From Polytrichum commune (Eukaryota; Streptophyta; Polytrichopsida; Polytrichales; Polytrichaceae): a DNA stretch of 64,000 nucleotides. The stretch is taken from contig OX485806.1 of assembly GCA_950295325.1 (NCBI GenBank), forward strand, positions 49,781,169 to 49,845,168, in the 5' to 3' direction. Shown here piece after piece: positions 24,383-34,382 of the stretch (position 1 is its first letter; each line of letters opens with the position of its first letter). Under the pieces are notes generated by a model. The model did no database searches, was not told where the DNA came from, and saw nothing but the letters and a program-made list of their open reading frames with translations. The translations under genes and the position numbers were made by a program.

Positions 24383-25046
24383 TAATGTATATGGGTGAGG
24401 CAACATAGCCGACATAACCCACCCGAGGCCAAACCGCACGGCCTCCATGAGCATTGGCCAACATGGAAGCATAGTTGTTTTCTATGATTCGGGTTGTTAT
24501 CTTAGGGGGTTCACTGGCGAAAATCGTAGAACAACGTGCGATAAAAAATAAGGTCCAATATATTCATGGTAGATAAATTTTGTAAAAAATGTACATGTAA
24601 CATAAGGGATTTTAAAATAGTGAAACATGTTTACATGTAAAATACCATCACATATAATATTTTCAGGTTTTTTACATGTAAAATACCATCACCTTATAAT
24701 CTTTTCTGCAAGGTAAATAACCGCCCCAATAAATAGGTCCCGAACGCACGTGTATGCAAAATATAAGAGGGAGTGAACCCCCCGAGGTTGTTATATTGTT
24801 GCTCCGGCAACACGATGATCAACTAAAGATTGGACTTCCATGGATGGAAGTCGACATCTTACCATTGGCTGCGGATTAAGCGGTGAGTCTCGAATGCAAA
24901 TGTAGGAGGGTTGGTCCCTCTCTATGAACTAAAGGATCCGTGGTATAGGGAGCTAACCATTGGCATGGCGGAATGCAAAGACTGTGACCCTTGCTAGGAA
25001 TGAAGATGGTCAAGATTGTTAAGAAACGATAGCAAGGGTTGCGACA
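24383..25046 (+). repeat. Chromovirus 5' LTR, left-truncated
   Basis: It matches the right two thirds of the LTRs at 26835-27807 and 43341-44336 and ends GGTTGCGACA at 25046. The first third is absent. Its left edge abuts the TAGTCAT-rich region. A 286-bp MITE interrupts it. Confidence 0.75.
24501..24786. mobile_element. 286-bp MITE with 8-bp target duplication
   Basis: The segment is flanked by GTTGTTAT on both sides (24493-24500 and 24787-24794). Its ends form an imperfect inverted repeat of about 15 bp: CTTAGGGGGTTCACT at the left, and the complement of CTCGGGGGGTTCACT at the right. Other LTR copies lack it. The 8-bp duplication and lack of coding capacity fit a hAT-type or KDZ-type non-autonomous element. 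The superfamily is inferred from duplication length only. Confidence 0.8.
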
Positions 25047-25048
25047 TA

Positions 25049-25060
25049 TGGTATCAGAGT
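25049..25060 (+). promoter_or_regulatory. Primer binding site (initiator Met tRNA)
   Basis: TGGTATCAGAGT lies two bases after the LTR end at 25046. It matches the classic plant retrotransposon primer site complementary to the 3' end of initiator tRNA-Met, apart from the last base. It fixes the element's orientation as plus. Confidence 0.9.
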
Positions 25061-26834
25061 AGGGTATCAATCTTTGAGCTAGCACTTGGAGAAAAAGATG
25101 GCTATCAAACGTGTGGGACATGACGGTGAGCTTGGGATTTCCAAAAGGTTGTGACATTCAAATTGGAACAATGATCATCTAAAACGGATTTTGACCGTAT
25201 CATTGACTTTAATGACAATGATAGGGATGATGGTAGATTTGGTGAGGAAGATAAAGGAATCCTTTGAAAGGGCTTCTACAAACCTTGAAATATATTTGGG
25301 GGCTAGAATACCGAATGCACCCAAAAGCTCGGAAGGTGATGATGTTGGAATGTACTTAGTGCAAATGAGGCACCCGAGGTTTCTTTAGGCCAATGTGTGC
25401 AAATTTAACACCCAAATGAATGGCACAACTAAGATAGAAAAATTCGCTAAGAAACGTATCGTTGTAGATGAGGTTGCAAAAAAAAGGTGTTGGATGATTT
25501 GTTGAAATTTCTAAAGCTTATTGAGGACATGGTGGGAATCATCAAAATTGCCAAGAGCATTGAAGCCGATGACCCTGAAAGGAAGTTGGGTTGTTGCTCA
25601 CAAGAAAGGGCTTGAGACAAAAGAGGTCCCAAGGCAAATCATGCTCATACTGCGGACAGAATGTTGGAAGGTGGTTTTGTGCTACCAAAGTAATTCATGT
25701 TTGTTCCGTGGATGGAATGTAAGAAATTGGTTTTGTGGTACCAAACCAAATCATATTTGTGCCACAGACAAAATGTTAAAAGTTGGCCTTGTGGTACCAA
25801 GCTAAATCATTTTTAGGCCGCGGACAAAATGTTAGAAGTTAGTTGTATCGTACTAAGCCAAATCATGTTTGTGCTATGGACAAAATGTTAAAAATTGGCT
25901 TTGTAATACCAAGACTAATCATGTTCGTGTCACGGACCAAATGTAAAATGCCGGAAATGTTGCCAAAGCTAGGAGCCTTAAGCCAAGGCCTAGTTTTTTT
26001 ACATCATGGCCCGAATGAATGAGAGAAATGTCTCATGGTCTGACAAAGAGGCAACACACTCCTTTATGAGTCCAAAGCTCACATATGCGTTGGGGTTTGC
26101 CGACGCGTAGAACAGGTAAACCCATCAAGGTGCGGTTTATAGGAGGCAAACTACAAAGGCAAAGGAGGTGGCTATGCATGTAACCTTTTAATGTGGGACA
26201 TGGGATTTTTGTGAAGATTTCACACTATGTGAAATTGATGAGATGGATGTCATTATAAAGGTCACCTTCTTTGAAACTCACATGGTAGATGTGAGGTGCA
26301 AGCCGGTACGCTTGTAATTTGTCATGATGGCAATCAGTTGAATCTCAAATTGATAAGGACTCCTATGGTAGAAGGAGCCAAGTTGAATTTGGCCTTAATG
26401 TACCAAATGAATAATGAAAAAATAACAGTTGTGGTTCAATTGGAGCAATTCATGGGGAGGCTAGGAAAGATGGGCCTTCTCCAAACCACATTTGTGGGAT
26501 TTGGTGAGGTACAAGGATGTATTCACCAATGTGTTGCTTAAAAAGTTACCGCCAAGGAGTGGAAAACAACTTTGCCTAACAAGAGATTGAGTTCTTGAGC
26601 TATATGATGACAAATGAAGTTGGTGAATAAACATAAAGGTGGTCAAGGCAATCCAAGAATGGAAGCGACCCTTGACCCCGAAAAAAACTTATGTCATTGC
26701 TTGGCCTAGCCAATTAATGTCGCCGCTTCATTCAAGATTTTTCTAAGGTTGCTAGTGCCTTGTCTCACTTATTTAAGAAATGGCTATCCCAAAGATGGGA
26801 TGAGCCTTGTCACCAAGCCTTTGGGGAGCTTAAG
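25061..26834 (+). pseudogene. Chromovirus Gag/protease/RT remnants
   Basis: Coding traces are broken by many stops. Around 25450-25640 there is a degenerate Gag-like stretch leading into Cys-containing repeats (25637-25960). Near 26296-26480 a segment reads like the protease/RT linker. At 26640-26830 the thumb/connection portion before RNase H is visible, ending in a phrase that reads CHQAFGELK and is cut by the solo LTR. Most of the RT palm is missing, so there is a deletion between about 26480 and 26640 as well as point damage. Confidence 0.55.
25637..25960 (+). repeat. Six-copy, about 56-bp tandem repeat in the Gag region
   Basis: Units start near 25637, 25692, 25749, 25805, 25860 and 25916. 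Each contains an 'aaatcatgtttgtg'-like phrase followed by 'cggacaaaatgtta'. The first copy can be read with Cys-x2-Cys spacing (SYCGQ), so the array may have arisen by duplication of the Gag zinc-knuckle segment. Periods of 55-57 do not keep frame, so the expansion is probably post-mortem. Confidence 0.7.
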
Positions 26835-27807
26835 TGTCGCGCACTTCTTCATGAGGAGTGCCCAAAACACCATGGGCACAAGGGAAACCCCGGAGTGACA
26901 CCCGGGACTTGTGGCGCCGTTGGTGAGAGGGCCCAAGTGATCCTAATGTGGGTGAGGGCCCCGGCCGTTGGGAACGCCTCCCACCCAAGGAGACTAGGAG
27001 GCACAAGGGTAAGGCCATGAGCTATGCGTAGCTCATGGCGTGGTGATTCTAGAATGCTCAAGATCACCTCAATCGGAGGTGTGAGCTAGGAGTTATGGCC
27101 ATTTGAGTGGGGCGCTGTCCCGGGACAGCGCCCTGGTACAGCAGTGCCTGGGAGTGATTCCCGGGACTGCCAAGGTTAAAACAGGCATAACTTCGTCAAT
27201 ACTTGCCTGAATGGGGCAAAAGAGGAGTCCATCGGCATCTACATGAAGCGTAGATGAAGATGGAGTGGTTGCTTGTTACCATTAGACATCATACAAGGAA
27301 GTTATGATGGTCTGAATCTGCTGGGGGCTTCTAGGCCCAGCAGCTAAAGGAAAATGTCTACTTGGCCCCAACTCTTGGTAGAGAGACAAGAGGTTTCTTG
27401 ACGGTGGGGTAGGGGCCCCGCGTAGAGTCCTAGAGGCTTATTTGGGTGAGGTGGTGTGGCCTCACCCACCCGAGGCCGAACGGCACGGCCTCCATGGGCA
27501 TTGGCCCAATGTGAGGCCATAGTTGCCTAGTATGCTTCGGGTTGTTGTAGTGTTGCTCCGGCAACGCAATGATCAACATGGGATTGGACTTCCATGAACG
27601 GAAGTCCACATCTAGGAATGGGGTACCGATTAAGGGGTGAGTCCCGAAAGTAAAGTAGGAGGGTTGGTTCCCTCCTATGAACTATAAGGTCCGGGGTAGG
27701 AGGAGCTAACCATTAGCATGGCGGAATGCGAAGGGTTAGCGCTCGTAACCTTTGCTAGAATTGAAAATTGGCAAGATTGTCAAGGGGGGCTAGCAAGGGT
27801 TGCGACA
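26835..27807 (+). mobile_element. Solo LTR, 973 bp, same family, TSD TTAAG
   Basis: It starts TGTCGCGCAC and ends TTGCGACA, with the inverted terminal hexamers TGTCGC/GCGACA. TTAAG is duplicated exactly at 26830-26834 and 27808-27812. It interrupts the chromovirus pol precisely in the GELK/SK codons, since coding resumes on the other side. No internal region is present, so it arose by LTR-LTR recombination after insertion. It is the best intact reference copy of this LTR family in the window. Confidence 0.92.
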
Positions 27808-27825
27808 TTAAGAGCAAGTTCATTT

Positions 27826-30062
27826 CACGGGTAGGTCACTTAGTGCATTTAAAAAACAACGTGCGGCATAATATAGAGAGGATTAAAATCATTTGAAATA
27901 AAAATTATAAAGGAATTCCAAATAATGAAGGGGCCATTAAATTGAGACAATCCCATTATAAGTAAGTTAGATGGACATAAAACGTGGGCCATTATTTTTT
28001 TTGTAAAATTAATATAGGGGCTGAAGACAAGGATCCTAGAAGGTATGTTTAGTATGATATGTAAATGGGTTTAGGATTCACGGGGATGGATGATAATTGG
28101 GATTTCCGTCTGTCCAAAATTGGATGAAAAGTGAACGGGCCATCGTTGGGGTCGTCTTCCCCACACCCGTTTGCATATGGCTAGGGTTTCAATTTGCTTT
28201 GCGTTTTCATCCATTTTCATCATGAAGTGCTCACACACTCACCGGATAACCATGATAATTGTCTTCAAGCAGGATCTTCATGTGGGTCAAGTCTGTTATG
28301 CAGAGGATCAGACTGTGGGGTGCATTTTGTCCAACGAAGCACAATAAGGCTATCGTCAACTATAAGATCCGCTGCCAAACAAAAAAAGGGACGTTCAAGT
28401 AATGTTAATAAAGCTGGAAATTCTACTAACATATTGAACGGAGTAGATGAGGGGTCATGGTGGGTGGGCAGGGTGCAAGCTATGCGGCGTCGCAATGGGA
28501 AACAATATGGAGTATTGAAGTAGGCGGTTGACCTCCTTGCTCGAACAAAGGAATCAAGGAGGAGAAATCCTAACAATCCTCATATTGAAGTAATGTTGCA
28601 ATATTATAAAAAACATCCTAGCCGTGATCAGTTTAAATATGATCACACATATAACCAATGGATTGATATAGATTGTGTTATATCTACTGTGACCATGAGC
28701 TACAATTCTACAAACGAAGTATACACTCTAGACATGAATGATTCAGAGCAGCTGTCCAAGTTTGTGACAAACCAAAGTATATAGGATTTAGTACCAAGCT
28801 TGGATCATCTTTGACTGCTTCACACAATGTAAGTATTCAACCTTACAGCATGTTAGAGTTTAAAGATTGTCATTTCTTAAGAAATTTTTTATGATTGATG
28901 AAATGTTATATAAAATGGGGGTTTAGGTATTTTGAATTCAAGGTTTTTGTATGTTCACTGCAATGCATTAAACCCTAAATGTTGAACATTGGATTAAGGA
29001 ATTATTGCATTTTGGTGCTGAATTATTGCATTTTGTCATGGCTTCGCTTCACTGTGAACAACTAGGTTTATTGCAATGTTGGTAGAGCCTCGAAGCAGGA
29101 TACAACAAAAAAAGGAATTTGGGAATTAGGATCAAGAGCAACAAAGATGCGCTTCGCACTTCAATGATGAATCATTACATTTTAGTGGTGAATTATAACA
29201 TTTGAGTAAATTTATGAATTATTATGTTCATAAGCACTCACCTTCTAGATCATGCGCTTGATGTCTTTGGCAACTGGGTGTTGAGTCGCTGCCACGCCAG
29301 CAGGAATGGGATCACGTAGATCCCACAGACGAGGACTGCGCTAGTTTTATGAAGTTTCTTCCCCGTTTGGCCGTCATCCACAGCTCTGCCAAAGAATTTT
29401 TAGGGAGCATAGAGGAATTCGCAGCTTTCCGACTAAACCACTGCCATTCTTCCCGTTTTTTGATGAGTTTGGGTCAGCATTTTGTAAACCGCATGTTGTG
29501 TTTGTGAACACACGGACATTTTTCCTCTATTTCCACCCTTACCTTATTTGTGGTGTACTTGGGGTTATTTTGTACACGCTATAATATTGTGACTCCACCC
29601 TAAATCATAAATTCTAAACCCGCTTTACTATGCTCTATGTTTTTGGTCACTTGCATTGCAATGACCGCTATGGTATTTGTGTTGCCATCTCCTATGTCTT
29701 TTCATCATACAATGTTTGCAATGGTATTACTTTGTTATAGTCTCCTATGTGTTTTCTTCATAACTTTGTTTGCAATGGTATTATTGTTTGCACCCTTCTT
29801 TGTTTTCATGCTTTCCCTCAACACTCGTCAATTGCGTTAGGAAGTAGATTAGCTTTTATTACTTAAAAGGAATATAGAGTACAAAAAATTGCAGTGACTT
29901 GGACAATATAAGTAATGAAATGGTGCAAACAAATGGGCCATTTTTTAAATATAAGTAATTATAGGGAGGCTTTAATTCAACCTTTGAAAGTAAATAGCCC
30001 CAAAACAAAAAACCCCCAGCCGCACGTGGTGTACAAAAATGCCTTAGAGTGACCTACCCGTG
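27826..30062. mobile_element. 2.24-kb DNA transposon, 15-bp perfect TIRs, TSD GTTCATTT
   Basis: The left end CACGGGTAGGTCACT (27826-27840) is the exact reverse complement of the right end (30048-30062). The octamer GTTCATTT is duplicated at 27818-27825 and 30063-30070. Removing the element rejoins the chromovirus pol reading (SPPVLKF-like sequence follows on the right). An 8-bp duplication is typical of hAT and of KDZ-type elements. The only coding trace is the decayed C-terminal fragment at 28194-28786, so it is an internally deleted, non-autonomous derivative. Confidence 0.9.
28194..28786 (+). pseudogene. Decayed C-terminal fragment of a transposase-like protein
   Basis: One frame, interrupted by a single stop at about 28521, reads GSWWVGRVQAMRRRNGKQYG, then AVDLLARTK, then DQFKYDHTYNQWIDIDCV and STVTMSYNSTNEVYTLDMND. 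It ends in a stop at about 28784. The regular, protein-like composition and location inside a TIR element argue that this is the tail of the element's own transposase. From memory it is reminiscent of tails of large KDZ-type plant transposases, but I cannot confirm that. The catalytic part is missing. Confidence 0.5.
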
Positions 30063-31140
30063 GTTCATTTTGCCACATGTGCTCAAATTCCCAAATTTTC
30101 ACAAGCATTTTGAGGTGCATACAGAGGTGAGGGACTTTGCCAATGGTGAATGTTGATACAAGATGGATGGCCATTGTATATAAGAGCAAGAAAAACGGAT
30201 GGTTGTCCGACCTTGTCCGACTTGTTTAAGAAATGTCTATTCCAAAAGTGGGATGAGTTTGGTCACCAAGTCTTTGGGGAGCTTAAGAGCAAGTTGTCTT
30301 CGCCGCCCGTGCTCAAGTTTGTGGAGTTTGACAAACCTTTTGAGGTGCATACATGGGCCAATGACTTTATCATTGTTGGCGCAAGATGGATGGCCATTGC
30401 ATATAAGAACAGGATACTGGATGGTTGTCCGACCTTGTCTGACTTGCTGAAAAATTGGCTATTCCAAAAGTGGGATGAACTTTGTCACAAAATCTTTGGG
30501 GAGCTCAAGAGCAAGTCGTCTTTGCCGCCCGTGCTCAAGTTTGCGGAGTTTGACAAACCTTTTGAGGTGCATACAGGGGCCAATGACTTTGCCATTGTTG
30601 ATGCAAGATGGATGGCCATTGCATATAAGAGCAAGAAATTGGATGGTTGTCCAACCTTGTCTGACTTGCTAAAAAATGACTATTCCAAAAGTGGGATGAG
30701 CTTTGTCACCAAATCTTTGGGGAGCTTAAGAGCAAGTTATCTTCGCCGCCCGTGCTCAAGTTTGCGAAGTTTGACAAACCTTTTGAGGTGCATACGGGGC
30801 CAATGACTTTCCCATTGTTGATGCAAGATGAATGGCCATTGCATATGGGAGCATGAAGCTCGATGGTTGTCAAAGGAGATGGCCAACTCATGAGAAATAA
30901 CTCTTTGTTGTAGTGCAATGTTTGAAGATGTGGCAACATTATTTGGGGTCACACAAAGCAAAGGTCTACATAGACAATGTGTCCTTAAAGTATTTTGAGA
31001 TACAAGTGCAAGTGAGTGCCAAGCCACTGCGGTGGCACGATATCTTTGCGCTTATGAAGGTGGATTTGATCCACAAACCGGCCATAGCAATGTGGTGCTA
31101 GACGCGTTAAGTAGACGGAAAGAGCTCCAACCAATGAGCA
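30063..31140 (+). pseudogene. Chromovirus RT-connection/RNase H remnants
   Basis: Pol resumes after the DNA transposon with PPVLKF-like sequence. It passes through a threefold tandem duplication of the connection segment (30195-30838) and continues into RNase H, recognisable as HYLGSHKAKVYIDNVSLKYF and RWHDIFALMKVDL (30930-31080). Stops and frame changes are frequent. RNase H keeps the Asp of the YIDN position. Confidence 0.65.
30195..30838 (+). repeat. Three 222-bp tandem copies of a pol segment
   Basis: The phrase 'gatggttgtccgaccttgtc' recurs at about 30199, 30421 and 30643, a period of 222 bases (74 codons). Each unit encodes DGCPTLSDL ... QKWDE ... GELKSK ... PPVLKF ... FEVHT. Because the period is a multiple of three, the first two copies stay in one frame (open from 30150 to 30806). 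The third carries a small deletion that shifts frame. Confidence 0.9.
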
Positions 31141-32660
31141 CTATCTAAATCTTGTGGCTAATGTTTACCGGTAAAGAAAACTTGTGATGCAAGATAAGAT
31201 AACGATATATTTACGACCCTAAAATATAAAGGTTTCTAGGTGAGCTTTGCAAGGGCAAAGGGCTCAAAGAGATCAAGTTTGTGAACATATTGCTCAAGTA
31301 TAAGCAAAGTTGGGTGTATGTGCCACAAGGCAAGTTGAGGCTATTGGTTTTCAAGGGAAATTATGATAGTCCCATTGTTGGCCATAAAGGAGGAAAAAAC
31401 CACCATAGAGTGGTGTCATAGAGGTATCATTGGTTGTGCATGAAGGAGGGTATAACCCACTTTGTAAAGGCTTGCATGGATGCCAAGTGAACCAAACCTC
31501 TTACCAAAAGCAAGGCGGCCTTTTGCATATCCCACCGGCGCCATGGTTTAGTGTTTTCATGGCATAGTGAAGCCATGGCATAGTATGTCCATGGACTTCA
31601 TCACAACCTTGCCAGAGCTAGAAGGGTATGATGCCATCTTGGTGATGGTAGATTGGTTTGTCAAGTTGGCACACATGGTGTTGATTGACGAAAGCGCAAC
31701 AGCGTTGGAGACCGCATAGCCTTTTCTCAATAGATGGTGGAGGTACCACGTGTTGCCAAAAATAATTGTATCAGATTGAGTTCCAAAGTTCACAAGTGCA
31801 TTTTGGAGGCATTTTTCTAGGAAGGTCGGAATGAAACTGAGGTCTAGTATGGCCTTCCATTCCTAAATGAATTGAGAAATGGAACGTGTGAATGAAATCT
31901 TTAACGAATACTTGAGAAACTTGGTGGGTGCGCCCAATGAGATTGGGTAGACTATGTGGGTCGAGCAAAGTTTAATTGCAATATAGCCACGTACTTGGTG
32001 ACCAAGGGGTCATCTTTCGTGGTGGCTTATGGAATGGATGTGCTCCAACCTACTAGCCTCACTCCCGGTGGGGCACATTCAACACTAGAGCTCAACCAAG
32101 ATGGTGAGGACTTGGCAAAGAAACGTGAACGAGTCTTGGAGATGACCAAGTTATTGGTGGAGAAACCCTGAAAGCACCAGAAAAAGCAAGTCAATGCCGG
32201 AAGACGCGAAGTGAAGTATGAGGTGATCTGAAAGGTGTTGTTGAATGTGAACAACTTCACCTTGCCCGAAGGCCTCACTCCAAAATTCATCTCCAAAAAT
32301 TGGAGCTTCATTTCCCATTGTGGAACGATTGTTCAAGGACATGTAGAAGTTGGAGTTACCGCCCGAGATCAAAGTGCATACGACATTCCATGTTTCGTTA
32401 CTAAAGCCATTTAAGGAAGACAACTTGTGATCCGATTGCAATCAATTGATTAGGCCACCTCTCGACCTTGTAGGAGGTCATTTGGAATATGAGGTAGAGG
32501 GCATCCTCAAGTGTAGGAAGACCAAGTGAAAGGAAAACACAAAGAAATACTTGGTGAAATGGCGAGGATACCATAAGAAGGAAGCCATTTGAATAGTGGC
32601 AAGAGACATGGTGAATGCCAAGGAATTGGTGAAGCATTTTGAAGAACTAAGGCTAAAGGT
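31141..32660 (+). pseudogene. Chromovirus integrase and chromodomain remnants
   Basis: The integrase core is recognisable. The first Asp lies in SMDFITTLPELEGYDAILVM near 31590, the second in a VSD phrase near 31775, and the Glu in MERVNEIFNEYL near 31885. Stops interrupt all parts. Downstream, near 32466-32650, a chromodomain reads YEVEGILKCRKTK, then KKYLVKWRGYH and a Lys/Glu-rich helix. This places the element among chromoviruses, which use the chromodomain to bias integration toward marked chromatin. It cannot be active. Confidence 0.75.
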
Positions 32661-33407
32661 TCCAATAAAAAGAAGCGTAGGCATTGATGAGGACATCAAT
32701 CTCCTTTAGTGGGGGAGAAACGCTAATAGTACACTTAACTTGGAGTCAAATCGCTCCACAACATGTACTTGTTCTTTGGCTTGAGGCAATAAATTGCAAC
32801 TTAACTGGTGCAAAGAAAAAAATATGAAATGAAGTCCTAGTCTTGTGTTTGTGTTTGGTTAGTGGAAAAAGAGGAATAGACATTCCAAACTAGGTTGGGT
32901 AAGCCGAGTAATTGGAGGCCATGGTTTGGAGTGGGTTTGGAAAAAACTAAGCAACGTCTTAGCCATGGGTTTGTCCGGGCGGGGGCAAGGTGATGGCGCG
33001 TGCTCATAAAAGTGCTACATATGAGCTAATGAGAGTTGGCGCATGGGAGTCATGAAGTCATGTCTCGAAAGAGCAAAGTGGGAACTTAGCATCATCCCCG
33101 TGCGATCGAGGCGTGGCTTAACAATAGAAAACCATCTCGGAGTTGCAACAAAAACAAATTTAGTGGAAGCGTCAAGGTCCGGCCTTAGATGTGTCAAATT
33201 AGGCTAGTGGAGCTTAATAAGCAAGGCCCCAAAGGAAGGGCAACCCAAGTGAGTCTTAAAGTAGGTGGGTCTAGTATAGGTTAGGTCCTTGGATCCTAGG
33301 AACGACACCTTTGGGACTATACCAAATTTGAAGATGCATTATGGGGATTGTGCCCTAAGGTAAACATAATGCCACACCATAGAGGATGGCAACTTGAGAA
33401 TTGGTGT
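32661..33407 (+). other. Chromovirus 3' untranslated region
   Basis: A purine run (AGTGGGGGAGAAA) lies near 32710, just after the last coding trace. No further gene is seen up to the target site of the nested element at 33404-33407. The region continues at 43288-43340, which ends in a purine-rich GGTCGGGGTAAG directly before the 3' LTR. Confidence 0.5.
33404..33407. repeat. Target site duplication GTGT (left)
   Basis: It is identical to GTGT at 43284-43287, immediately beyond the outer ends TGTCGTG and GTGACA. It defines the boundaries of the nested element. Confidence 0.75.
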
Positions 33408-33947
33408 TGTCGTGTAAACTAAGATCGTTAAACACAACAGATCGAGTGTCATCATCAACATCAATTAGCAAAATAAACATAGCAAACTAATATGCTAAAC
33501 AACCGCCTCTTCAAGATGAGGGTTTCTCTCTCCAAGCTCAAGAAACTAAAAAGTCTTCTTACAAAGATTAAGAAACTCTAAAATTCACACACAAGAGTCA
33601 AGCTATCTCTCACTCCACGAAGGGAGAATCCAAGAGTGCAAGTGATGGAGAAAGAATGCAAAGGCTTTACTCATGATCTACTACACCATAGCCATAAGAT
33701 AGCAACAACAAGTTCTCTCTCTCTCAAAACACACTCACAAGACTTGACTTGACAACAATGGCAAGTCAAGATGCCTTCCTCTCCACATAACTCCAATCCT
33801 ATGTGGATTTCATCCATGGAGTGGATGAACAACTGACTAGGACTCCCAATGGAGTCCATAATCCATCCAAACACACATGGACTCCTATTGGAGTCCATTT
33901 ACTCCTAATTTGACGTGACTTGGCCCCCAATGTCGCCTCACGTGACA
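33408..33947 (-). repeat. 3' LTR of the methyltransferase element (540 bp)
   Basis: It runs TGTCGTG...GTGACA on the plus strand, with TGTC/GACA as inverted ends. The inner 432 bases (33516-33947) match the 5' LTR with six differences. The outer 108 bases (33408-33515), corresponding to the 3' end of the LTR in element sense, are almost entirely missing from the 5' LTR but are repeated exactly at 33950-34057. Confidence 0.85.
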
Positions 33948-33949
33948 GC

Positions 33950-34057
33950 TGTCGTGTAAACTAAGATCGTTAAACACAACAGATCGAGTGTCATCATCAA
34001 CATCAATTAGCAAAATAAACATAGCAAACTAATATGCTAAACAACCGCCTCTTCAAG
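33950..34057 (-). repeat. Extra exact copy of the 108-bp LTR end
   Basis: It is identical, base for base, to 33408-33515 and separated from the LTR body by two bases (GC). It sits between the polypurine tract and the LTR, where no LTR-end sequence should be. It probably comes from aberrant reverse transcription or recombination between LTR copies. Confidence 0.9.
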
Positions 34058-34069
34058 TGCCCCCCCTAG
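34058..34069 (-). promoter_or_regulatory. Polypurine tract of the methyltransferase element
   Basis: On the minus strand it reads CTAGGGGGGGCA, with seven consecutive G, about 315 bases downstream of the last stop. Its position directly before LTR-related sequence fits plus-strand priming. Confidence 0.65.
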
Positions 34070-34382
34070 CAGATAAGGAACCCCTCCAATCGGCTAGGAA
34101 TAAACACACTCATCGGTAGAGGTGTTGAACATGATGAAGTTGTTGCTACATCTATACATATCCAATTGGGTAGTGGTAATCTAAGGAATTAAATTCATGG
34201 TTGAGGAAGTAACCCAAGAACTGTAGGCTGGGTGCAATGTGAGCCCCATCCTTAATCGCCTTCAACAATTTATGTTGAATTCTTTGATAACTCTCCCAAT
34301 GTGATTTTCAATCCCATAAAACTTCCGACCAACTAGATAACAACTTCACCACTAAGACATGTGACAAACATCCACAAAGTCC

